From Diphasiastrum complanatum (taxonomy: Eukaryota; Streptophyta; Lycopodiopsida; Lycopodiales; Lycopodiaceae): a stretch of DNA of 64,000 bases. Positions 33,300 through 44,382 of the stretch are shown here, piece by piece (the stretch's first letter is position 1; every line of letters starts with the position of its first letter). The stretch covers positions 12,138,107-12,202,106 of the forward strand of contig CM055106.1 in assembly GCA_029204225.1 (NCBI GenBank), read 5' to 3'. The translations under genes and the position numbers were made by a program. Under the pieces are notes generated by a model. That model was not told the origin of the DNA. It did no database searches and saw only the letters and a list, made by a program, of their open reading frames with translations.

Positions 33300-34700
33300 A
33301 TAGTCGCTCTATTTTGTGTATCCCTTGGCCTTGTGCTGTGTCTCTTGATTGCTAGAATAAAATATGTTCTGTGATGCATAGTCGAGTGTCTGGGATCCCG
33401 TAAGAGCTTCCGCACGAAAAGAAAATTCAAAGACAGAAAATTGTTTGCGAATTAGAATGGAGGACGAACACGAAACAAGAAAGAAAAAGCTTCCGCGACA
33501 TGACTTGCTAGAAGATTTCTTCTTCGAAGAGTTTTGACGCTTTGTGGAAGAGTTTTGTCTGGGTTTCGAGGAGCCTTTGCTTCTCGTTGTGACTTTGAAT
33601 ATCTTCTCTACGTCACTTGGCCAAGACTGGTCTTCTGTCTTTGCCAATTTTCCTTCAACAACATCAATCCTCTGCACAACAGCATTACTTGAAGCTTTTT
33701 CTTTTGAGTCTGCAACAGCTGGTGTTGCTACATACTGATACTTAGGTCGCGGCTTTTGCGACTGAGGGCAGTCAGGATACTTGTGGCTAGGCTCCCTACA
33801 GTTTGAGCATAACGGTACATAACCAATCGGCTTTCGTGGTTGAGGACAGTCAAGTGAAAAATGTCCCGGCTCTCCACAGTTATAACAGTTGTCCGACACT
33901 AGTTAAGTCACGGTTCGTGTCTTCATTGCTGGTCCAACAAATTTAGGAGGGTTGTGTCTTCTTGGTGCGAACTTTGGTTTATCTTGCTGGGCTGATGCTG
34001 CAGTACCCTGTACATAGTTAGTAGTCGCATCATTTTGAAAAATAAAAAGTACCTCCTGGGCAGGATCTTCAATATACTTTACATTCACAGTGGTGCAATC
34101 TTTCTTAGTATGTCTAGAAGTTCCACATTTTGTACACCACATTCATGAGTTGGAAGAAGATGCTTTTGGTCTTTTGTCTGCAACTTAAAAAATCTGCACT
34201 TTCAAATCATTAAACTTTTTATTAAGATCTCCATATTACTCTTCCAAAGCTTTTCAACTTTAGAAGTTGGCGACTTATCCTCGATGGTTTTTGTTTCGTC
34301 CTTTCGCGTGGATCGTCGTTTACTTCTTTTATCTCCTTTATCAGCTTTTGATTCCGATGAATCACTGCTTTTGGACTCCGAGCTTGAAGAACTGGTACTT
34401 GAGTCAGAATTTGAATCATCATCGCTATTACTAGAATCAGTTTTAGACTTACGAGATCTTTTAGTTGAGCATCGCTTTCGTACTAGTTTTGAGGTCTCAA
34501 AGTCTTCAGCACTAGCTATAACTGCTGCTAAGGAGGTCATGTCCCCTTGCCTGCATTACCGATCAATCTTTGGTGGTAACCCAACAAAAAATCATTCGAT
34601 TTGCATATCAACAGGATATACATCAGTTAGTATTTCTATAAGATTCTTATCCTTTCGTGTATATTTTCAAAGGGATTTTTTAGTCTTCTTCTGAACATTG
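33300..34700 (-). pseudogene. Gypsy D gag with three zinc knuckles
   Basis: Minus strand. From the start: a broken N-terminal part, a Ser/Asp/Lys-rich acidic segment (34540-34202), then CTKCGTSRHTKKDC near 34125, CYNCGEPGHFSLDC near 33880 and CSNCREPSHKYPDC near 33815, all C-x2-C-x4-H-x4-C, then a basic Ser/Lys-rich tail to 33309. Three knuckles is unusual for a plant gypsy gag. There are stops between the pieces. Pol is absent: copia B's LTR abuts at 33297. Confidence 0.75.
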
Positions 34701-35056
34701 TTCAGACGTCCAAGAATTCTAAATTTATAACCAATTTCTCTGAACTGGTTCAAAAACACATCTCAAATTGCGAGACATAACTATCTGCATCATCTGAAGT
34801 CGTCCCTTTAAAATAATCGTACTTAATTTTGAGATAGAAGTGAAACGTGCAGTAGGACCCTCCATACCAAAGCTAATTAGGAGTTCAAATAATCGGATAG
34901 TGATCTCGTCGAGATTTATTTGACTCGCACTCTCACTCTGTCTTCGTAAAAATTCCTCTCTAAGCTTACAGTATCATTCTAATCGGGATTCTCTATCTGA
35001 CATACACTAGTAATGGAGATGGATGTGTCAGTTTTCTTATAACTTTCCTAAGCTAT

Positions 35057-35073
35057 CCCCGGCAACGGCGCCA
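35057..35073 (-). other. Primer-binding site of gypsy D, exact tRNA-Asp type
   Basis: Plus-strand ccccggcaacggcgcca, equal to a tRNA-Asp 3' end with CCA. It lies 12 nt from the LTR end. Typical of Tat/Athila gypsies. Confidence 0.85.
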
Positions 35074-35085
35074 AAAATTGGTATA

Positions 35086-36119
35086 TGTCGTACTATACCA
35101 ACAAGGCTAACATAGATTTTGTAATAAATAATGTCGAACCCATAGAGGACAGCGTTAGAAAGTTATGTATTTGGTACAATTTATGATTTATTTCGAGTGA
35201 AGTGGCTTTAGGCGTTATTCCGGTTGTCAACAGACATTAGAAAGCAACCAGTATTACTTGTGTTGGGGTGTGTGGTGTTGATAATTCCAGAACAATAGTC
35301 TTGCCTCTATCAAATCGAATGAAATGCATTCTACAGGTGAGATGTTATCAGAGTAGTACAACAATACTACACTCCGGCTGATTAAGGTGTCAACAGAGAG
35401 TCGAGAAATGTTTGATGTATTTGTGGTTGTGCAGACAATTGATTAATCGCATTCACGAACTGTTCGTTTCTAGACAGAAGTCCTCAACAACTTAAGTCCA
35501 AGGTTATGGTTAAAGAACACGAATGGTTTTAGAGCACGTTAGAAACTTATGTCAATTACAAACAAGAACATAAATCAAAGACTCGATTCTTTAGACATGG
35601 ACTGTCATCTCATATGTATACATATAGTTTTATTCAATGATCAAGCTAGACTGTACCAAATGTAAGACGTTATTCGAGTGCCAAAAAGAAAGTATTCGCG
35701 ACAGACGAATAAGATGATTTTAAGATAGTTCCTTAGAGCATATTTACAGATACACAACAAACAACTGTAATGCGCTAGAGAGTCTGTCTGACCAGAGAGT
35801 AATTCATGTAATGCGTTAGAGATTGCTAGTAGACTCAGGACTCACACTCAACAGTGCGGAGAACAGAGATAAAGGAGAATAACTCTCAGCACTCTATTCA
35901 CTTCTTTAAACTCTTACAAATACATAAACTCTTCTCTCTCGATGGTCGAGACTGAAGCATGAGATCAATATATGTTCTACGGGACGAACAAACACACTTC
36001 TAAAACAACAGGAGCATCACTCCCGCAAAAAGGTCTAGCTAACAATTAGGTTGAGTATATATTCAATTATACCATAAGAGGTATATTTAACTAAGAGTTA
36101 AAATTGCGCTAGTTTAACA
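35086..36119 (-). mobile_element. Gypsy D, 5' LTR (about 1034 bp)
   Basis: Minus strand TGTTAAACTAGCGC...gtacgaCA. The downstream ~600 bp reappear in plus orientation at 56.3-56.94 kb, ending at the same CA, which confirms this end. The 34.7-35.05 kb part between gag and primer site is leader. Confidence 0.75.
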
Positions 36120-36309
36120 TGTCTATGCATATCTAGTCGTTTCGCATGGATGACCTAGTAAAGGCTATCCAAGGTAATGTTTTTTCTTTTAAAGGTCTCG
36201 TCCTTAATTACAAGGCAAGTACTTATGAGATATATTCTTGAAAAATAACTTAGACCTCTTCATGATTTATATTATCCAGCCCATATCTTCATTTTCGAGT
36301 ATATCATGC

Positions 36310-39126
36310 ATTTCTAATGAAGAGAAGGAAGATGCTCATGCAACATGTGAATTTCAATGTTGATACATGTACAATCAAGAAGCATGATGAAAATCCTTGC
36401 ATTTGGGTCTAGATATGGTGGAATCTACAAGCTTGATCCCAAAGAGTATGCTAGCTCTTGTGATAGTGCTTTTGCTACTCATATGTCTTTGGAGGAACTA
36501 TGGCATAGAAGGTTGGGTCATCCTAACTATAATTCTATGGTGTCCATGGTCAAAAAAGCCAAAGCTATTGGCTTGCCTAATCTTATCTCCAAGAATTTCA
36601 AGCCATGTGAGGCTTGTGCCATATCTAAGTCTCATAAGAAGCCTTTTTCAAAGTCATCTATCAAGACTACACATCCATTGGAGCTCATACACTCGGATGT
36701 GCACTTCTCATTATCAAAGAGCAAGGGTGGTGCTACTTCTTTTGTAACTTTCATTGATGATTTCACTAGATTTACTTGGGTATATCTTCTAGCTTCAAAA
36801 TCTATGGTGTTTGAATATTTCCTAAAGTTCAAAGCTCTAGTTGAAAAGCAATTTTCTTACAAAATCAAGATTCTTAGAAGTGATGGAGGTGGTGAGTACA
36901 CTTCCAATAAATTTCATGATTATTGTGAGCTTGAAGGGATTAAAAGGGAGTTTTCTTGTGCATATACACCATCTCAAATGGGGTGGCTGAAAGAAAGAAT
37001 AGAACACTGTGTGAATGTGCCAAAACCATCATCATTGAGGCATCTTTGCCAAAAGACTTTTGGGGTGAGGCTATCAATTGTTCAAACTATCTTTGCAATA
37101 GCCTCCCTCATGTTTCACTTGGAGGAAAGTCACCATATGAAGCACTCTATTTGAAGAAACCTAAGGTTGAATACCTTAGAGTATTTGGATGCATATGCTT
37201 TGTCCATATTCCCTTGGAAACGAGAAAGAAGGATGATCCTTGTGCAAGCAAAGGAGTAATGGTTGGATATTCATCCAAAAAGAAAGCCTATCGAATCTAC
37301 ATGCTCTCTACCTCTAAAGTAATTGGTAGTAGAGATGTAGTGTTTCATGAAGAAGAAAAGTCCAATCTTGGAGGCGCCGAGATCAAGCAACCTCAAATTC
37401 TATCACCTATTGTTATTAAAGACAATCAACATATGGAGGAGTCAAGATTTGAAGATGGAAGTCCTCATATTTTCACTCCTAGAAGATCCATGAGGGAGAG
37501 ATCCGAGCCCGAGAGGTTCACTTATGATGACAAAGGAAAACAAGTTAATCTTGATTTCACTTATGCTTATTTTGTTTCTCATGAGGAGCCCAAAGATGTT
37601 CAAGAAGCCCTCAATACCAAGGAGTGGTATGAGGCCATGAAGATTGAATATGATGCCTTGATCACCAACCACACATGGGAGCTAGTGAATCCACCACCTT
37701 ACATGCATATTATTGGATGCAAGTGGGTGTTCAAGATCAAGTACAATCATGATGGCTCCATCAACAAGTACAAGGCAAGATTGTGTGCTAAAGGCTTTGC
37801 ACAAATATATGGCCTTGACTATGAAGAAACCTTTGCTCCTATAGCAAAGATGGTGACAATAAGAATCATAATCTCTCTTGTCTTATTTTTAAGTGAAAAC
37901 TATCTCAACTTGATGTCTCCAACGCTTTTTTAAATGGCTATCTTGAGGAGGAGATATACATGGAACAGCCTCAAGGATCTATCAAGGATAAATCTAAGGT
38001 GTGTTTGCTATTTAGAAGTTTTTATGACTTAAAACAAGCACCTAGATCATAGTATTCAAGACTCAACAACTTTCTACTTTCATTAGGATTTGTGCTTAGT
38101 GACTATGATCCTTCTATGTACTTAAAATTTGATGGTAGTAATATTGTCATTCTCCTAGTCTATGTAGATGACATTATTCTTAGTGGGAGTCGTTTGATGC
38201 TGGTTCAAGAAACCAAAGATGCATTAGGAAAAGAGTTTAAAATGCAAGATCTAGGAGAGGTCCATCACATTTTGGGCCTTGAGATTGATTTTCATGAAGA
38301 CTATGCTTTTATTTGTCAATCTAGATATGTCTTTTCTATGTTGAGAAAATTCAATATGCAAAGTTGTAAAGGCATAGATACTCCCATGGAGCAACATGTA
38401 AAAGATCCTATTAAAGGTGATGAAAGATCCTTCGAGGACATTACACTTTATAGGAGTCTTATAGGCTCTTTAATTTGGCTTACTATCACTAGACCCGATT
38501 TGAGCTATTGTGTGCACAAATTGAGTCAATTTATGCAAGATCCCAAGATCCAACATTGGAAGATGGCCAAGAGAGTTTTAAGATATGTATCTTCTACTCA
38601 AGATTATGGTTTATTGTACAAGAATGAAGATCTAACCATTGTTGGCTATTCAGATTCCAATTTTTCAAGTGATAAAATGGATCGAAAGTCCATTAATGCA
38701 TATACTATCTTTCTTGGAGGCAATCTTGTGTCTTGGCTTTCAAAGAAGCTGGATACCATATCTCTATCATCTTGTGAGGCCGAGTACAAAGCACTCACTA
38801 CAACAACTAAAGAGGTGCTTTGGATCAAGAGGTTAATCATGGAGCTAAATTGCATCAAAGAGGATGATCTTCTCTTGATCAAATGTGACAACATATCGGC
38901 ACAAGCTCTTGCAAACAATCCTATTTTTCATGCAAGAAGCAAGCATATAGAATTGGCACATCATTTTGTAAGGGAAAAGCTCATTGGAGGTGAAATCAAC
39001 TTAGAACATGTCGACACATCTTCGTGTATTGCTGATCTTCTCACAAAGCCACTTTGCAAAAGTGCCTTCTCAAAGCACAGGTCTAATCTTGGTCTTATCT
39101 CAAGATCAATGCTTAATTTACATTAG
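36310..39126 (+). pseudogene. Copia E integrase, RT and RNase H (5'-truncated)
   Basis: Starts after the protease, then integrase (LWHRRLGHPN near 36500, CEACAISKSHKKPF, HSDVHFS, SDGGGEYTSN near 36880), a one-base loss in an A run near 36972, then GVAERKNRTL, linker, RT (CKWVFKIKYNHDGS, YVDDIILSGS near 38162) and RNase H (YSDSNFSSDKMDRKS, CEAEYKALTTTTKEVLW, ADLLTKPLCK). Stops TGA at 37894 and TAG at 38050 sit at Trp positions. The long 38092-39126 frame is intact. Sister family to copia 44. Upstream sequence (36120-36310) has no gag. Confidence 0.9.
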
Positions 39127-39144
39127 ATACATTTTTAGGAGGAG

Positions 39145-39751
39145 TGTCAAAATATTGAAAAATCTATCTAATGTTGTATGGGTCCTAAAAATGCCAAAGA
39201 TGAATTGAGCTCTTTTGGCTTAGTAAAGACCCATCTTAGAATAAAATATTCAAGGTAGGTAGAAGTAGAAACTCAAGCTAGCATAGGAATTGCCATTTGT
39301 ACTTTACATGCCACATTTAATGCATGAAAAGACTATGTGGCACAATTAGACATAGTGAGGTGGCTTGGATAAGTCTAGATAGCTTGAGAGGTGGATCCAC
39401 AACTCCAATTCAACTTCAAGTAGGAGAAGAGTCCATGGATCTATATATATGTGATGAACTCTCATTGAGAAAATGATGAAATTTGTGTGTAATGCAAATT
39501 TGGAGACAAGCTCTTTGTGCCCTCTCTCTCTCTCTCCACGAGTTTTGTACTTTCTATTTTCTCTCTCTAGCCGAGTAGAGGCATTTATGATGCTTTGTCT
39601 TATGTTTTGTTGACAGATCTTGCTTGTAACACAATAATATTGCTTGTATGATCAGCTTTCCTATTGACAACCAATGCTAGTTTGATCTTTATGGTGTTAT
39701 TGTGCGTAGGAGATCAAAAATACATGTGTAGGGCATCCCACAAGTGTGAAT
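39145..39751 (+). mobile_element. Copia E, 3' LTR
   Basis: TGTCAAAATATTG after the purine tract taggaggag. A TATATATATG segment lies near 39442, followed by a CT-rich stretch. The right end is approximate (CA near a CACAAGTGTGAATT half-palindrome at 39735). Confidence 0.55.
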
Positions 39752-40440
39752 TCAGCACATTATGAGTGCTATCATGCTGAGATATATCACACAGTTAAGA
39801 AGAAGATTATAGCTCATCGGCTCATTGCTAGACACTAAGTAAGAAATTGCAATGGTATCCCCATTGCTGACAGCCACAATGGATATCACCATAGTGTATC
39901 ATATAAATCAATATGAGAAGTGGCGTGTCAGTATATCACTGGATCAACAGCGATTTGCCATCAATAACATCTATACATATTCGTAGTATGTGTCTCTCAG
40001 AGGTATAAGCATAATGTATGCAACATATATCAGAAAAAAGCTGCTTCTGGCCAGTGATGAGATGCCTATGAAGTTGTAATCAAAGTGTATGCATCACAAA
40101 GTAGTATGCACTCAAGGAATAATCGCATTCTGCCAGCGATGAGATGCTTATGATGTTGTAATCAAAGTGTATGCATCACAAAGTAGTATGCAATCAGAAA
40201 ACAATCACCTTCTGGCCGCCAAACCAAATGTAAATCCATGTATCATAGTCATTCTTCAATCATTATGATCAACGGAGGGCCGCAGGCAAGAAACCATGCC
40301 ATATATAAATATTAACAGATGCACACTAGATGCATTAGTGTAAATGCATGCCCAATAGGTCGTGCTTATCAGAGGGGTACACTATGTACTATCATTTGTT
40401 TGCAAAACTGCATTTCGTTAGCAAGCATAGATAGGTATCA
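39752..40440. other. Spacer without genes
   Basis: No coding sequence recognised. It contains an 86-bp tandem duplication at 40044-40205. Confidence 0.5.
40044..40205. repeat. Tandem duplication, unit about 86 bp
   Basis: Two copies of a block with agtgatgagatgcctatga / agcgatgagatgcttatga followed by gttgtaatcaaagtgtatgc and acaaagtagtatgca. Confidence 0.95.
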
Positions 40441-40442
40441 AG

Positions 40443-41339
40443 TGTGAAAGATTCAACTAGTTTGAACATAGTTGCTATATTCCATATTTGGCATATTGAG
40501 GCCAACTTTGTATTTAGACTTAGAGATTGACTTTCAAAGTTCATTAGTCTAAATGTCACTTGAATACACTTTTTGAAAGTGTGAGAAAGTTAGAAGGTGA
40601 AGAATAGTAGGGTTAGGATTTTGGAGGGAAAGCCAAGTGGCCAAATAGGTTTTGGACCTGTTATAAAAGGATGTAACTCGTGGAGAGACATATCTTCTCT
40701 CTTCTCTATCTCATTTCATGCTTATACATGGTTCTCTTGGGTTCTACTACCCATTGGTGCACTATACTTGTGATTGCATGCAATTCTATGTGTAAAATGA
40801 TCTGTATTTGTTATTTTTGGATCCACACGTGTGAAATACAATAGCTTGCTAGTTTTGTATGGATAGAAATAGTACTTTATCATTTTATTCATATTTGATC
40901 AAGTTCTATTAGAGTTTGCATCTCATTTTGTGTGTAGATGCTGATTTTTCTACATTGGTGAGATTGGTAGAGTATTTCTCTTTGTAACCCAAGATCTTTC
41001 AAGTGGATTGGATCACAATGATTATTGAATTTTCTCTTGTCAGAAACCTTTGCCCACCTCAATTTAGATAAATTAAGGGTGGATGTACGGTTTGAGAGCT
41101 CAGCGAAGGTTTCTGATACTGTATGGGCCAAATCAACCCAAAACAGTGGTTTTCTAAGTCATTTTCCATAAAAATATTGTGCTTCCATTTCCTTATGCTG
41201 ATGACTTCCTGACTTTTGCTGATTAGTCTTTCCTTATTTTTTTTTTTCAGCTGTTTTTTTCCAAAAAAAAGTCAGCAAATTAAATACTGAAAACAAAAAA
41301 TTGAAACAAATAAAATGAAAAAATATATTGAGATCAGGC
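40443..41339. other. LTR-like and gypsy leader-like sequence
   Basis: The left half looks like a plus-oriented LTR: TATAAAAGG at 40662, a CT-rich initiator region and TCCACACGTGTGAA at 40822. The right half holds CAGAAACCTTTGCC (41040) and GCGAAGGTTTCTG (41103) in inverted orientation, motifs of the gypsy A/B leaders. No ends or partner found; the 3' LTR expected for gypsy B is not recognisable. Confidence 0.35.
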
Positions 41340-42894
41340 TTGCTGAACTGGCAGAGCAGGCTACCGAAACTTGCGTAATCGACTGTCATTTACCGGAGTA
41401 TCAAATCATTTCCCATCGAAGTGCTCAAGAATTACTATGCCCTAGTTCAGAATTTCCTTCACTTTATACGGGCCTTCCCCAATAAACTTCAACTTACCCT
41501 TGATCAGCTTGGTTTTGTACATCAATGCAAGATCTCCTGCTTCCAGATCTTTCTTATGCAATCGTCAATCGTGCCATGCCTTGCAGCGGGCTTTCTCTGC
41601 TACTAAGCCATGAACTGTCATCAATCGGGTTTCACATAATTTGTGCAACGCATCGTGGCAAAGTTGTAAAGACTGATCATCATTTAATTGTTTCGTTGCT
41701 GCTATGCGTAAAGATGGGATTAAAAATTCAATTGGCATAATAGCATCTTGACCATAAACCAGTTGAAAAGGTGTTTGATTTGTACTATTTTTGTAAGCGA
41801 TTCTGAATGTCCATAATGTTGCATACAGTTTATGTTCCCAATCAGAATGACTCGCTTTACCTGTCTTTGTCATAATGGTGCAGAGAATCTTATTGGAAGA
41901 TTCAACTTGGCCATTCCCTCTGGGATAATAGGGAGTACTAAATCTGTGTATAACAAAAAAATCTTCTAGTAAACACTTTATTGTTTGATTAACAAAGTGT
42001 GTACCCCGATCACTGACAATTTCGATCGGACATCCAAATCTGACTATAATATTTTCATATAGAAACTTAGCTGTAGATTTTGCATCAGCTACTTTGACAG
42101 CTTTGGCTTCAACCCACTTGGTCATATAATCAGTTGCGATGATAATGTATCGGGCCTGAGATCCTTGAGCAGCGGGATGAATAGGACCAACATAATCCAG
42201 TCCCCAATTTTCAAACGGTGCTTGCGATAAAATTGGATGTAAGGGTTCATAATTCTGTCGAGTAGGCCGTCGTGCTCGCTGGCAGACATCACATGTCTAA
42301 ATAAAATTTTCTGTGTCTTCATAAAGCGTAGGCCACCAACAACCGGATTGCAAAAGTTTGCGAACAGTAATATCTGTAGAGAAGTGTCCTCCACCCATGC
42401 CATCATGTGAAAACATGATTAGATCTAGTACTTCATGCGGTAAAACACATCTTCGTAAAATATTATCTGATCCACGACGATACAATTGTCCTTGCAATTA
42501 CTTGATAAGGTTGAGCCTTATGATTCAATTGTCTTTTCTGTACTTTTGTCAAAGAGCCATTCGGCTGTCCTAGCATCAAGTACTCAACAATATCTGCCGC
42601 CCACTCAGGTACTGCTTCAACATAGAACAATGTAGCATTTGGCAGTTCATCATCCACTTCAGTATTAACTGGTGCAGACTCAATTCGTGAAACGTGATCG
42701 GCTAGATAATGTTGCTTCCCCTTTCTGACCACAATTCGAAAGTCAAATTTAGTCAATAATAATAACCATCTTGCAATACGTCCAGTATTACACGTCTTAT
42801 TTACCAAGTAAAGTAACGGTTGATGATCCGTATAAAATGCAAAGTGCGTTTCCATGAGATAGTGATGAAATTTCCAAACAGAAAAAATCATGGC
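41340..42894 (-). pseudogene. Gypsy B distal pol: RNase H end and integrase
   Basis: Minus strand continuing from 49047 across the copia insertion: RNase H end with FYTDHQPLLYLVNK, then RKGKQHYLADHVSRI, then the integrase zinc finger (CVLPHEVLDL, FSTDITVRKLLQSGCWWPT, with DIC near 42290), catalytic core (TKWVEAKAV, IVSDRGTHFVNQ, NGQVESSNK) and a C-terminal GDLALMYKTKLIKGKLKF-type domain to about 41345. Several stops and frame changes. No chromodomain. Tat/Athila-like by primer site. Confidence 0.85.
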
Positions 42895-43572
42895 TAAAAA
42901 TTCACAATTCTAGCTTGACTAGTTTTGGTCATATGACTTGTAAATAGTTAGATGGTCATGATGTGGCTTGTCACACGTGCCAAATAGCATAGGATTCCAT
43001 TCATAAGGATGTTCTCAAGTAGACCTAAGTGTTAGAACCTTTGGAATGAGTCCAAATTATGCTTAGATACAAGGGAGAAAAAATAGGAGCTATTTTTGGT
43101 AATTTTTGCATTGTTGAGGGATCTCCAAGATTCCAACCCTAACTTGGTAGGGATGAAAGATCCACCAAAATTAGCATTAGGGATAAGTTTAGGGCTACTC
43201 ATACCTTCCCAAAACCGTGATGGATCATGTATATATAGGTGATGATATCTCACCAAAATCAATCAAGCAATTTCATGTTTTTTCTCTCATAATGGTGCAA
43301 TTGCTCTCTATGTTCATAATTGTTTGAGTACTTGTGATTACCAATGTTATAGTATTGAATGTAGGTCTGGTGTACAGTACTCAGACTGTGGGAGGCTGTA
43401 CTTTCACACGTGTGAAGCCTTCTTCAAGGATTTGGGCCATTTAGTGAGGTTCAAGCATAGATTTTTGATGGATTTTGATGGTTCAACTTGTGCTAATCTT
43501 ATGAGATCATAATCTATTGTTTCCCTCATCATTTCAAGTGTTTTAGGATCCTTATTTGCTGTAATTTTTACA
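42895..43572 (+). mobile_element. Copia 44, 5' LTR
   Basis: Matches the 3' LTR (48365-49046) with about 13 substitutions and a one-base indel over ~680 bp, about 2%, mostly transitions. It lacks the first TGT of the 3' copy. TATA-like gtatatatag at 43229; palindrome TTCACACGTGTGAA at 43403. Confidence 0.95.
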
Positions 43573-43584
43573 TGGTATCAGAGC
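43573..43584 (+). other. Primer-binding site of copia 44
   Basis: tggtatcagagc, exact copia initiator-Met-tRNA type, directly after LTR ..tttttaCA. Confidence 0.95.
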
Positions 43585-44382
43585 CTAAAGGCTGAAATGA
43601 GCTAAATCCTTGGTTTTCATTCAATTTGATCACAATTTTTGATCTAAATCTTGTGTAGATTGGATCTTAGCATCTAGTATTGATTCTAGAACTCAAAGTG
43701 AGTCAAATACATTGGAGATTGGTGTTGTGTGACTTCATTTCAGGTGTTTAGGTGTCTAAAACCAGAGAAAAAGTTGAATTCAATTCTCATTACCAAGATA
43801 GGAAGTTTTGCTTGCTCCAAGCATTGATTTCTAAGCGAGTTTTGGAGGTGATTTCATAGAGGAGGCTTTCTAGCATTCAAGGATAGGTAAGATCAGAGTT
43901 TTGGGGACTCTTCAAGGCTGTTCTAAGGTGTAGTAGGCACCTCCTAAAGTGATTTAGGTTCAGTCCAACCATTGCTTGACTTATGCACCAAATTAGATCA
44001 ATTTTTCATCAATTTTGATCATTTTTTGCTTGTGATTGGATAGTAGATTGTGTTGCATCCTCATTAAGTTCCATTTAGATCTTTTACAAGTGATTTTGGA
44101 AGTATATTAGGTTGCTGAAATTCACTCTTGATCAGATCATTTGGAAGCTTTAATGTTCTTTATAGAAAGAGAGGCAATTCTACTAGTATTGTCTACTTCA
44201 ATCAAGCAAGTGCATTGTTTCTAGTATTCTATGATTTGATTTTGTTAGAGATCATTCTTAGATCTTTATAGGAAGTCTATTACTGATCTTTTCAGGTCCC
44301 TAAGAAGTGGGATAAGGTAGACCTTCAATCAAATCAATAGAAGTAACCTTCATTTGTGTCAAGTCCTTGATTAGGAGACTAG
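43585..44382 (+). other. Copia 44 untranslated leader
   Basis: About 800 bp, no long frame, ending at the ATG at 44383. Confidence 0.8.

Noticed and set aside
34284-34694. 136-codon plus frame rich in Ser/Leu
   Set aside because: Antisense of the acidic Ser/Asp/Lys segment of gypsy D gag.
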